Part shown: positions 1 through 11,144 of the stretch, piece after piece
Layout of the letters: each line of letters opens with the position of its first letter
Position numbering within the stretch: position 1 is the stretch's first letter
Assembly (NCBI GenBank): GCA_030267565.1
Contig: BRXU01000003.1
Coordinates: 1,906,001-1,970,000, forward strand
DNA: 64,000 nucleotides
Direction of reading: 5' to 3'
Source of the DNA: Pleodorina starrii
Taxonomy: Eukaryota > Chlorophyta > Chlorophyceae > Chlamydomonadales > Volvocaceae
Made by a program: the position numbers and the translations under genes
Notes under the pieces: model-generated
The model's database searches: none
Told to the model about the DNA's origin: nothing
The model's input: only the letters and a program-made list of their open reading frames with translations

Positions 1-435
1 GTCGGGTGCGGAGGCGAGCGGAGGGTATGGGTAGAATGGTTAGAATGGGCGCAAGTGCCGCCAGGATCGATCTCACAGCCTGACTCGCAGGTGATGTGGG
101 TCGGGGCTCGGGGAGGGAAACGGGAGAGCGGAAAGCGGAGGCGCGCGTTTCGTCAGTTGGGTCTCGCTCCCGTGAACACAGGGCAGGGAAGGGACCCGCT
201 GCATGCCGCACCCCTAGATAGAGAGCGCAGGCCCCGAGGCGTGCTGCCCTCGATGGCCCTTCCCTCCCGCTCCTCCACCTTGCCTACCCCTTGGGATCTA
301 GCTAGGCCTGTACATGGGCAACCGCCCTTGTCACCATCGCCTCTGAAGCGCACAAACGCAGTCGCCGCAGCCACAGCCACAAACACATTGCAGCCACACC
401 CCACCGGAAGCACACCCCACCCCACCCCACCCCAC

Positions 436-1125
436 CTGGGAAAGCCGCATGTTGACTCCCATCTGATGCATTCGCTGCGTGCCCGACGGCCCCGGCGGCG
501 CCGTGCCCGGGCGGCCGCCTACACCCACTCCCAGCAGCCCCGGCGGCCCCGGCTGCTGCTGCTGCTGCTTGCGCCGTCGGCCGCCGCCGCCCGCCGCCGC
601 CATTTGGTACTGCCGTATCGTCGCCAGTTGGTGCAGCACCATGTCGGCTGTGGGCCGCGGGTCGCGGGCGGGCGGCTTGGGGTGCATGCTGAAGACCGCG
701 TCCACGATCTTCTTCTCGCGCACCATGCTGCGCCTGCGCGGGTGAGGGGGGGGATGGAGGCAGGGGGGTGAGGAAGGAGGGGTGGGAGGGGCATGGGGAA
801 AGAGCGGCGGGGGAGGGCGCAGGTGCGCGGGTCGCGCGTAGAAGCAGGGCGAAGGAGGGAGGGAGGTGCGGGCCCTGGTAGGTTGGACAGGTATTTGGAG
901 GAGAGGATTGGGGATGGGGGAGGAGACGGAGGCTGCTTGACAAATGACGAGCTGGAGGGGAGCGAAGGGAGGCTGTAATGTGTACGGCGGGTATCAGGGC
1001 TTCCGGGACTGAAAACGCAGGGGCCCCGCTTACCTTGTGTTCATGATGGCGCGAGCCGTATCGTCAGGTAGGTTGATAAACCATTGCTGTGCCGAACGCG
1101 TGTGCAGTGGGTTGGGCACCTCAAC
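436..1125 (-). CDS. Partial unidentified gene, two internal exons
   Basis: Two minus-strand exons fit together: 1125-1034 (acceptor ...CGCAG, donor AG|GTAAGC) and 727-436 (acceptor GCGCAG, donor CAG|GTGGGG). The exon lengths of 92 and 292 nt sum to 128 codons in phase 0, which argues against chance. The first part has ordinary coding character (begins VEVPNPLHTRSAQQWF, then a LPDDTARAIMNT segment and a REKKIVDAVF segment). It then becomes Gly-, Gln- and Pro-rich, with a QQQQQ run. I do not recognise the family. Further exons probably lie left of the window and possibly upstream of 1125. The open frames over the same stretch on the plus strand look like GC-rich shadows. Confidence 0.45.
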
Positions 1126-3197
1126 CTGCGGTTCGGAAATTCACGCCGCATGCGCCGTGGCGCCGAAGTGGCAGCCGGGCACACGGTAGGTTTACGCGCG
1201 CCGTTATACAGAATTACATAGAAGCATAAGTGGCTGGTTTCCTGCAAGGCTTCATACCCTGCCGGAAGACATGCCGAAAAGATAGCAGTAGCAATTGAGA
1301 GTTTACCGCACAGAACTGTGCAAACAGAAGCATGATTAGCCAAGCCAAGTGCATTACTCGCCGTGGTAGCTGGAAGCAACGGCCTTGCGTATGATGGCCC
1401 CAGAATAAGGGGCACATCGTCGCCAGTCACCAGCCGTTTCCACTCCAACGTCCGCGGGTACCGCCAGTCGTCATGGTCGCGCAGTTCTGCGCAGATTTAT
1501 CCAAAGCATAAATGGGTTTCCTTATAAACGCAATTCTTTGCTGGCTCATTTCACGTACCGTCAGGCGGTCCACAGCACGCCATTTTGCGTATGCTGATTG
1601 TGTAATTTTACAAGCATCATATGTTATCTTCAGGGCAGCTTCAACGTGGTTCGAACAGCAGCTGCTTTTGGATTAACCGACGGTTAGTGTTGTACGTCAG
1701 TTTCACTTCGGGGCAGAACCCGGCCAGAACGACTCTGCGTAGCATGTAAAGCCAATAGTATGATCCGGGGTAGTTTGTGGGCGCAGTTACCGTGGGACAC
1801 AGGATCATCGTGCCCGCGCCACCCCACGGGTCGGCCATCGGCCATCGGCCGCGGAGGAACTGGCTTTCTTGCTTAGGCAGTCAATACCCACCTTGTTCAT
1901 GCTTGTACACAGTTTCTTGCCTATGAAAGGGCCATGCAAAGGAGGAGCCACCAGTGCTTGTGTTGTGTTGTGCGTGCACAGCGCGCTGTACTCGTTTCTC
2001 AGTATCGACAGGTTCCGCGGCGGCCTCGTAGAGCAGGGAGCATGCTGAACAGACTTCCTCTTCGTCGCGTCCATCAGAGGCTGCAGTCGAGAAGTTTGCC
2101 CCTTCAGGACGCGGTTCACGAGGCCAGACGAGGCTCATTCGCGGGATTTCGTCGCAGCAGCGTTGTGTGCGCCGCAGAACGGCCGAACCTGTGCCCCTGT
2201 CACCGTTGATGCATCGCCATCTTGTGCGGGGCGTTGGTGCAGGAGTAACACAAGCGGCCGAGGTCAACAGGAACTTAGGCGCGACCTGCGCGGCTACCTG
2301 CGGCCACCATCCGCGCCCAGCACCTTAGCGGGGTCGTCGGTCCAATTCAAGGTTCGAGGCAGCCAAACTGAATCAAAAGCAGCCAAACGCAAAAGCCGGT
2401 TGGAAGCAGCCAGTAAAAAAGGCGCCGACCTAATGGTTGCCCTTCTGCGGCTGGGCTTACTCGCCGCGCGCCCCGCCTCGCCGAGAAAAGCGGGCTTCTG
2501 CACCCACGCGTGCGGGTGTTACGTACAGCGGGAGGCCCCCCAGCCGTGCCTTCAACGCAATACAGCATAAGATTGCGTCTGTTGTGGGCCTCGGCAGGCC
2601 TCCAGGCTTCCTTAGCTCTCCTTGGTCAGAGCACGCCGGGCGCCCGGAGGCGCAGGCGGCACTCGCCGTCTTGGCCTCGTGCAGGGCCGCCCCCAAGCTA
2701 GCAGTCACACCACAACTCCTCAAGGACCTCCGAAATGTCATCTGAAGCGTGTTACCTAGTTGTTCCTCGCCGCCGCCGTGAGAGGTGCGACCAGATGCAT
2801 GGGGCAGCATCGGGCTTTGCCTGACCCATGCGCCCGAGGTCGACCGTTGATCTGGGTCAGCCGTCTTTTGGCACGTGCCCCAAAAATTACGCCACCGTAA
2901 TCCAGCGCTCTCGCCAAAGAAGCCGCCAAAGCAAGAAAAACATATTAACATCCATAAATATTCATGCGACAATTCTCCTGCTAGGAACAAAGTAGCTATC
3001 GCGTTGGCGGGATCCGGAACCCACGTCATACCCCCGCGCGAGGGCGATTAATTCGTTTAGGACGCGCGCCCAGTCACGCGCCGCGCATTTCGCAGACCTT
3101 CCAATCGGGCGTTGGCGGTTTCTGCTTCTGCTCCACCCAGAAAGTCGCCCCTGCAACGCGCCAGCACTCCGAAACGAGATAAAATCCTCCGGGGCGA
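1126..3197. other. No gene recognised
   Basis: About 2 kb between the minus-strand gene and the next plus-strand gene. Open frames are short, lack convincing splice partners and show no recognisable motif. It presumably holds the 5' region of the Gln-rich gene. A minus-strand frame at 3498-2962 overlaps the first exon of that gene and is treated as a shadow. Confidence 0.4.
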
Positions 3198-5037
3198 ATG
3201 TACAACATGACTCGCCCTGTTGCTGAGCCTGCACATCGTCAAGGTAAGCGGGCCGCGAGCTCAACCCATGGGAGCCTCTGAAGCTGAAGAGAACGCTGCT
3301 GTTGCTTAGGCGTGGGCGCAACGCTGCCGCGGGCGAACCACCCGAATTGCTAGCCCGCGCAGCCGCAGCCGCAGCCGCAGCGGGCGGCGGCGGAACCTGC
3401 CTGCCTGCATAAGCGAATGACCGATGTTCCGAATTGTTAGACGCACTGCTAATCTTTCCAGTTTGCGTAAACGGCCGTAAGCGGCGGCAGCGGCTCATCG
3501 CGTCCTAGCTGAGAAGGGCTGCCTCGCTTTCGAAGGGCCGCCGTCCGTCACCGCGCTCGCTTTCGCTCGTTGGGGCGGTGAACCACGGGTCGGTCGGCGG
3601 GGGCGGAGCTGCGCCACCGGCGGCAAACACACAGACACATAGTGCCGCGGCTGCGAACCGGTCCCGCAGCCGCAGGCGGCAGGCAGGGAAACCTCCTTCC
3701 CGCTACTGGCATATGCACTCGCGCTGGCGGCGTGCGCGGGGTGCTCGTCCCATGTGGACCCATACACACGTCCATACACACGTCCAGACACCCACCCAGT
3801 TGACGTTTGTGCTTGCTGACCCGCCTCCGCCTCCCCCTCTGCCTCCGCCTCCGTTCACCTCCGCCTCATCGAGACACTCCAGGCAGCGAACGTAATACCG
3901 AGCCGAACGAGGAAGAGGCACCGGCGGGGGCGGACGCCGCGGCGGCGGCGTCGGATGCCTGGGCGTATAACTCTGGCGGCACCGGCGGCGCCGCCGCCGT
4001 CGCTCCCAATGACGAGCGCGGCGGCGGGGTTGGCGGCGGCGGCCAGGCCGAAGCGGCATATGATGAGCACTACTCCAGGGATCCTCATCGGGGAGCCGCC
4101 TCGGTGCCACAGGGGCAGGCGCAGCGCCAGGAGCAGGAGCCCGCGTACGGGCAGCAGTACGGTCACCAATACGGCTATCAGTACGGCAGCCAGTACGGCC
4201 TACAGCACGATCAGCAATACCCCCAGCAGGGGCAGCAGTACTTCTCTGCCCGCCCGCCCGCCGCCGACAAGGGCCAGTACGACGACTCCGTGCCGGGCGA
4301 CGTCGTAAACGCCGTACAGCAGCCGCCGCAGCAGCAGCCGGAGCGGCAGCAGCCGCCGTCTCCGCCACCGGCCGCCAACGGGGCCGAGGGCGCCGGCGGC
4401 GTCGGCGGCCGCCGTATCTTCAGTGCCGCCGACGCGCCGGCGGGCCCGGAAGCGGCCGCAGCCCCGACGACATCAATGGCCGGCCAATGGCGTCCCGGCG
4501 GCGGCTGGTCCCCTGGCAGCGGTGGCGGCGATGTACGGCAGGAGGCAACGGCGCCGGCAACGGTGCCGCCCGTGACCTGGTACAAGCAGGAGGAGCAGGA
4601 GCGCACCGGCGATGCCGGCGGCAGCGGCGCCGGCGATGACGCGACGGAGCGCGCGTCGGCTTGGCCGTTGACGTCGGTCCAACCGCAACCGCAACCGCAA
4701 CCGCAACCGGAAGAGTACCAGGTGGAGGTGACGACGGAGCGCTCGCAGCTGCAGGACTCAGCGGATGGCGCGGGCGGCTCACGAGGGGAACGAGCCGCCG
4801 CGACAACCGCCCCCGGCACGGGCGCCGGCGCGGGCGCAGGCGCCGCCGCTACGGCCTCTGCGGCGCCGCTGCCGGCGGGTGTCCTGCTTCTGGACACTCC
4901 GACCACGTGGGCACAGTCTCTTGAGGCCCTTCGTGAGAAGTTGGCGATCTGGGTCGACGACTGTATGGCGCGCCAGCAGCAGCAGCAGCAGGGTGCTGGC
5001 GGCGGCGAAGGCGGCGCAGCGGGGCCGGAGCAGGCCC

Positions 5038-5086
<49 letters not shown>

Positions 5087-5200
5087 GTGGCCGGAGGGTT
5101 TGGACCCGGCGCGTGTTGCGGAGTCGATGGGCTGGGACCTGAACGTCGCCCTGGTGTGGGCTGGAGGCGTGGCGGTGGAGTCGGTGTCGCCCCAGCAGCC

Positions 5201-5268
<68 letters not shown>

Positions 5269-7645
5269 CGGTGGGTAATGAAGGAGTCGGTGGGTTGGGG
5301 GTGAAAAGAAGATTCCGCAGCGGAGGGACGGAGACAGAGTCGGTGGGTTTGGGGGAGGGAGGAGTGAAGAGGAATGGCTCAGCAGCGAAGGGACTATGGG
5401 AGGGAGGGAGGGCAGGAGGGAGGGAGGGAGGGAGGGAGGGAGGCAGGGTGAGGAGATGTGGGCGAAGGGAGGGAGGGAGGGAGGCAGGATGGGCGCGGAG
5501 ATGTGGGTCGATACCGGTATAGGGACCTGTGTGATCTGTCTGTGATCTGTGATCTGGGTACTGCTGCGGCTGTTGCTGCTGGCGTGTCGCCCGAGAGGAA
5601 GAGCCTGGGGCCGCAGCTGTTGGAACGGGAGTCGACGGTATGACGCAACGACGGGAGACCTGATAAGCGGGATCTGGGAACCGGATCAATGCCGTACAAA
5701 TACCTTACAATCTGCTTCCGCTACACGTAAAGGAAAACGAGGCGAGCCATCCAACTCACCTGCTCCTTCCCCGCCTGCGCCCCGCCGCCGCGCAGCCCAG
5801 CGGCGCCGCCGCCGCTGCGGACGCCGCCGCCGGCAGCCAGTTGCTCGGGCGGTTCTGGATCCATCCCGTCGGTACGGCACACGTGCCGTCGCCGACGCTG
5901 GTCCTCGACGTGTATCCCTCCCGGGAGATGTGGGTGCAGTACACCGGCGGCGGCGGCGGCGGCGGCGGCGGAACGCGCGTGCAACTCGCCAATTCCGCCG
6001 CCGCCGTCGCCGCCGCCGGCGGCGCGGCGCCGCCGCTGCTGGCGGGATCCCTGGGGGAGCTTCAGGAGGCCCTGCGGCGGCTGGGCCTTATGGTGAGTGG
6101 CCTCCGGCGACGGCGGCGGCGGCGGCGGCGAGGGGATCCGTACTTTGCCGTACCTTGCTGTACGGAAACTGCATAGCGTCGCGTGCGCGTGCGCCTGCGC
6201 CTGCACTTTCGCCTGCGCTTCCGTCCCGCCCTCCACGCTTCAGGCTCCAGGCTCCACCCTTCCGCCGGCCCAACTACCGCCCCAACTGCCGCCTCCGTTC
6301 ACACGCCCCATCCCGCGCAGTTCACGCAGCAGCAGCAGCAGCAACATGCGGCGATGTCGACGGGAGAGCCGCAACCCCAACCCCAACCAGAACTACAGCC
6401 GCCGCCGCAGCAGCAGCAGCAGCAGCAGCAGGCGCACGGCGCCGACGGTGGTGGCGGCAATGGTGGCGACGGCGGCGGCGGCGACGGCGGCTCCTCGCAG
6501 TCCTTTTCTGACTCGGAAGAAGACACTTCCCAAAGCAGGTCCTCCCAAAGCAGCGGTCCACCGGGAGCCCAACAGCAGCAGCAGCAGCAGTCCGCAGATT
6601 ACGGCCACCACCATCCACTGCAGCAGCCGCAGCCGCAGCAGCAGCAGCAGCCGCAGGTGCAGGTTCAGCAGCAGATGGAGCAGCAGCAAGAAGTTCAGCA
6701 GCAGCACGAGGTGCAGTCGCCCGGTGTCAGGCCCAGCGCCGCGCCGCATGGGCAGGGGCATGGGCAGGGGCGGGAGCAGGGGCAGGGGCACGGCGGCGCT
6801 CTGTCTTTGGGCGCTGGTCTCGGAGGAGCCGGAGGTGCAGGAGGAGGAGGAGGAGCAGGAGAAGGAATGCGCACAGCTGGCGGCGCGGCCGCGGCCTTAG
6901 CTGCAGGCGCGAGCCAGGGGCACCAACAAACACTGCAATATCAGCACCACCAGCAGCAGCAGGGGGAGGCGGCGGCGGCGGCGGCGGCAGCGGATCAGGC
7001 AGCACTGCAGCAGCAACAGCAGCAGCAGCTGTTGTTGCTGCAGCAGCAGCGGCAGCAGATGCAGCAGATGCAGGCGCAGGCGCAGCAGCAGCTGCTGCTG
7101 CAGCAGATACGCTCGCTGCAGCACACGGTGTATCAGCTCCAGGGGCAGAGAGACCAGTTGCGGGCTCAGGCGGCGGCGGTGCTACAGCAGCTGGTGGCGC
7201 AGATGGGACCGGCGCAGGCGGCGCAGTACTACCGTACGACAGTCGAGCCGCAGGTCAACACCCTGGTGGATCGGGTCAACCAACAGATCAACGAACAGAT
7301 GCAGATCTTGGCGCAATACAACGCCGCGGTGGTTCTGCCGGCGGCGGCGGTCGGAATGGCGCCGGTGGCGCCGGCAGGCGGCGAGCCGCCGGGCCCAATC
7401 AGCGGCGCCGGCGGCGCCGCCGCCGCCGCTGGGCCAGCGGCGGCGGACCGGGCGGTACAGGATCGGTCTCCCTCCGCCCTGCAACAAGCGCCGCCAGTAA
7501 TACCGCCCCAGACGCGAGATGCACCTCCGCCGCAGTCCCACCAGCCGCAGCAGCAGCCGCAGCCGCAGCCGCGGCGGCCGCCGCTGCCCTCACCGCCACC
7601 GCAGCAGCAGCTGCAGCTGCCATCGTATCCGTCGGAGACTTCCAT

Positions 7646-7685
<40 letters not shown>

Positions 7686-8276
7686 GGCGCCGCCGCCGCT
7701 GCCACCGCCAGGTCGACGTCGGCGGGCGCCGTCGGCGCCGCCGGCGCCGCCAGGACCGCCAGAGTACGGCGCAGGCCCGCCCGCCAAACGGACGGCACGG
7801 AGGACTGGGGCCCGGGGTTGGACCTCTCACCGCTACCGCAGGCGGCGGCGCCGTCAGCGTCAACCAGCAGTGCGCCGGGCGCCGCCTCCGGCAGCGGCGG
7901 CGGCGCCGTCGGCGGCGGCCACCGCGGCAGGGCCTCCGCCGCCGCCGCGGCCGCCGTGATGGCGGCGGCGGCGGCCGAGGAGAAGGAGGGGGAGGAGGAG
8001 GCGAAAGAGGAGGACGTGCGCGGCGGTCGGAAGCGCGCCCGCTGCGCGGGCGGCTGCGGCAGCAGCAACGCGTCGCGCACGTGCAGCTGGGGTCTGTGTA
8101 TGACGTGCTGTACGGCACGGTGCCTGGGCAGGGGGGAGACGTGCAAGTACGGCAACCACGCGAAGCGCACGCAGGAGTTGCGGGCGGCGCGGGGGCGGGG
8201 GCAGGGGCAGGGCCAGGGGCAGGGCCATGCCGCCGGCAAGGCAAGGGCCGGCTCTGCGGGCTCCGTTGAGAGTTGA
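3198..8276 (+). CDS. Gln/Gly-rich protein with C-terminal Cys-rich module
   Basis: Four exons join in perfect phase: 3198-3243, 3883-5270, 5796-6092 and 6321-8276, totalling 3,687 nt or about 1,228 residues. The ATG at 3198 follows an in-frame TAA at 3180, and exon 1 ends CAAG|GTAAGC. The protein is dominated by low complexity: Tyr/Gln repeats (QYG-type, residues ~100-130), a PQ dipeptide run, Gly runs and a ~26-residue Gln run at the end of exon 2. The folded-looking parts are the exon 3 segment beginning LLGRFWIHPVGTAHVP, a Gln-rich stretch likely to be helical (~7,000-7,320), and a C-terminal Cys-rich module (~8,040-8,160). The module has pattern CxxxC-x7-C-x4-CxxCC-x3-C-x5-C-x4-H and is followed by basic GQ-rich repeats. 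The Cys spacing vaguely recalls plant SHI/LRP1-type zinc modules, but homology is not claimed. By inference it is a nuclear regulator. No other family is recognised. Confidence 0.6.
4972..5268. repeat. CAG and GGC trinucleotide tracts in coding exon
   Basis: Within exon 2 of the Gln/Gly-rich gene there is a short CAG run near 4974-4990, a GGC run at about 5038-5087 (poly-Gly) and a long CAG run at about 5200-5266 (poly-Gln). The long CAG run ends just before the donor at 5271. Tract lengths in such runs are usually polymorphic. Confidence 0.9.
5398..5492. repeat. (GGGA)n / (GGAG)n low-complexity tract in intron
   Basis: Intron 2 of the Gln/Gly-rich gene holds repeated GGGA units, interrupted by AGGCAGG spacers. 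The G-rich strand could form quadruplexes. A second GGGA tract lies just after the stop codon at 8283-8312. Confidence 0.85.
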
Positions 8277-11144
8277 GCTCCAGGGAGGGAGGGAGGGAGG
8301 GAGGGAGGGAGGCGGATGGCGGATGGCGGATAGCGGATGGCGGGGCCGCCTCGGGTCTTTCGCGGCGCAGGCCCCAGGGCCCTTCCATTCATTCAAGACT
8401 CCACGGTCAGCCACGGTGGGTGGGCCAAAACGACGCGTTGCGGCGATGGAGCCGCCAAAGAGACGTGGATGGGAGGCGAGACGGCGCGGGGATCTGGAGA
8501 AATTTGGGAACTTGGGGTTCGGAGCCAAAGATATCGGTCATGTGTCCATACGTTTGTTTTTGCGTATAGATTGTTTCGTTTGCCCATGCCCGGAAACTAG
8601 CTCTGAAGTCTCAGAGCTTTTGGGATGTGGGGGTACTCGGGCGGTCCCGGCACTGGACATGTGCCATCGGCGATGTATGCTGAATGAGGCGGAAGGAGCT
8701 GAACTGATGTACGACGTACAACGTACAGTGTACGATACAAATGCTGAAGATACGAATGCTTGCCTCAGGCCGGTGCGGCGCAACAGAAGATGTGCCTCAC
8801 GCGCGCCCGGGCCTTTAATACACACCGTCACGCGCAATACCGGTAGCGAGATAAATACGACGGGATCTACAGCCGCGCTGATCATGCACATTGTACGGCG
8901 GCGCCGGTTGTAGGAAATGGCCGCGCCGCCGTCGGGCGGCGATACGACGTGTTCCCGCCGCGCCGGTTCAACGGCGGACTGAGCGATAGAAGTCCAGTGG
9001 CGTTTGAGATGGGCTGGATCCGGGCGGAAAGGATACGATCCCAGATCGGTGGCCCTCTGGCGAGGATCCAAGCCGACATGTTTGGGGCGTTGACTAACGG
9101 AATCTGGTCCGAGGTGCGGTCGCGGAGCGCTGATCGTTGACCGTTGACTTGACCCCTCAAACGGCCGCTTCGACTACTTTGCTGCGGCTCGTCTTTCCTT
9201 CCTACCCCAAACAAAAGGTCCTGCTGGAGTGTGCACACGACGTGGACATACCCGTGCGTTGGGTGTAATGATTGAACTTGAATCGTGGACGCCCGCGTGT
9301 GTGTAGTACTGTAGTTATGCGTTGTGGGATCACCTACCGGTGTTGTTGTTCCGGTGGTACTTCATTCCAAGTGTTGGGGAGAGCGCGGGCGTCTGATGCA
9401 CGTGTGCTCGAGCGAGGAGCACATGCGCCATGTGCGCTTCGCCATGGGCCTTATGCTCAGCTGCAGCGCAGTCGTGGCGTCGGTGTGCAAGCGCGGATAC
9501 CGGTAAGCGGTAACCCCCTCCCTGCCTCCCTCCGGGCTCCTCACGGAGGCGGCGATCGATGGCTGGCGATGGCTGGACGGCGGCCTGCCGCGCCGGCGGC
9601 AGGCCGCCGAGCAACAGCAGAGCCGCCTCAGCTTCCCTTCCCCAGCACCGGAGCGCCGCGCCGGAGCGGCGCCGCTTCATCGATCTGCATCGTTCGCCCC
9701 AGCGGGAACGGAAACCAGAGAATCGCGTTGTCTGGCGTTGTTGTTGTTACACCGACCGCGTGCAGGAGTGCTCTCGGCGTGGCGCAACAAAGGTGCTTTT
9801 ACCGTGTCGTACACAGCGTACGGAAACGAGCGGAAGGTGAGGCTCCGACCTGGCATAAGGGCTGTAGGGGCTGTAGGGGCTGTATGCAGCTCAAAGAGGA
9901 CAGCGGGCCAGGCGGGCGGCCCGAGCGGGCCTTGATCGCGGGGGTGGCAGCAGCTGGACGGCGGCGTAGCAGGACCGAGTGTATGTGCTACAGAGTCCAG
10001 GTGCATTAACACGGGTGGACTGTCGTGTCGTGCAGCAGTAGTGCATGTAACTGCTGCTCATGCGTTTCCTCGCCACGGCTGCATATTGCGCACGTGTGCG
10101 TGTGTCATATCGTATGCGGCGGGGCGAAGAGGAACGGGGAAGGCGAGGCAGAGCAGGGGAAGTAAGGCCGCGGATGCGTGGATTGGGGGAGGGGTAGGGG
10201 GACAGGCAGCCCTACCTGGGACGAGACGGAGAGGTTACCGGTATGTACAGGGTGTGTGTTGGAGGGGCTGTTCCGTTGAAAGGGTCCAAGTTGCTTCTCT
10301 GCTTGTAATACCGTAAGTTGAATCCAACCCTATCCAACCAACCACAAGCAACAGCTGCAGGAGAATCCAACATCGCCGGCATTATTCCAGCATGAGACCT
10401 TCGCACTCTTTTTCGTTTCCACAGGTTAGCAGGTACGCGTTGTTGACGTTACAGCGGGGTGCTCCGGAAGGCTCCAGACCCTCGGATGGATTTAGACAGC
10501 TGGCCAACGGGCCAGCTTGCTGTGTATAGCAGCGGAGACGACCAGGGCAAAGGAAAGCACAATCAGACCAGACAGCACGAGTCACCCAGACAGCGAGGAA
10601 CGAAGGAAGGAACGGGGGGAAGGCCAAGAAATTCGCGGCCACGGGGTAACGAGCCACTAGAGTCCCGGGTTGGCGACGGTCGACAGTTATCGTAGGCGCA
10701 CCAGCAGACCTGACAGCAACTCGCGGGCTGCAACTGGTAAAGCCCTCCGCCCCAGAAGCCCCGAAGAACGTCGGCACACCGAAGACAAGAGGCCGGACGG
10801 CGTCAACAAGCGTGGGGGGTGCCTGACTGGATGGATGCGTGTCTGGCAGCCTTGAGGCAAGGTTTTGAGCTAAGCAACGAGGCGCAAGCCCACAAACCAC
10901 AAAACTAACTCAAAGGCTATGATTACAGCCGTTAGTCAATCAACCGTCACTCCGGAACCACCAAGCTCGGCCAAGACCAAGGGCACTGGCTGCATGGCTC
11001 AATCAGTAAGCGTACCAAGTCCTGCGGTTTAGAATCCTTCGTCATGTTCCAATCCCAATAACTTGGGTAGTAGGAAGGGCTGCAACTCTGCAAAGATTTC
11101 AACATCGTGGTGGCTTGCGTCCCTTGCGTTTCTCTTATAAAGCC
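8277..11144. other. Intergenic, no gene recognised
   Basis: The region begins with a GGGA tract (8283-8312) directly after the stop codon at 8276. A TGTAA, the usual green-algal polyadenylation signal, lies at 9264-9268 and could end this transcript, though it is ~1 kb from the stop. Open frames here are short and without motif or phase support. A degenerate tRNA-like stretch near 10,990-11,040 was considered and rejected. Confidence 0.4.

Noticed and set aside
2962..3498. 178-codon minus-strand frame near the Gln-rich gene
   Set aside because: It overlaps exon 1 of the plus-strand gene, whose four exons join in perfect phase. The minus frame has no domain support.
9272..10009. 245-codon plus-strand frame
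   Set aside because: It starts at a non-ATG codon, is Arg/Cys-rich with no motif and is typical of chance frames in GC-rich DNA.
10985..11045. tRNA-like stretch (TGGCTCAATCAGTAAGCG ... GGTTTAGAATCC)
   Set aside because: The A-box and B-box are only approximate and no acceptor stem pairs. Not a credible tRNA.
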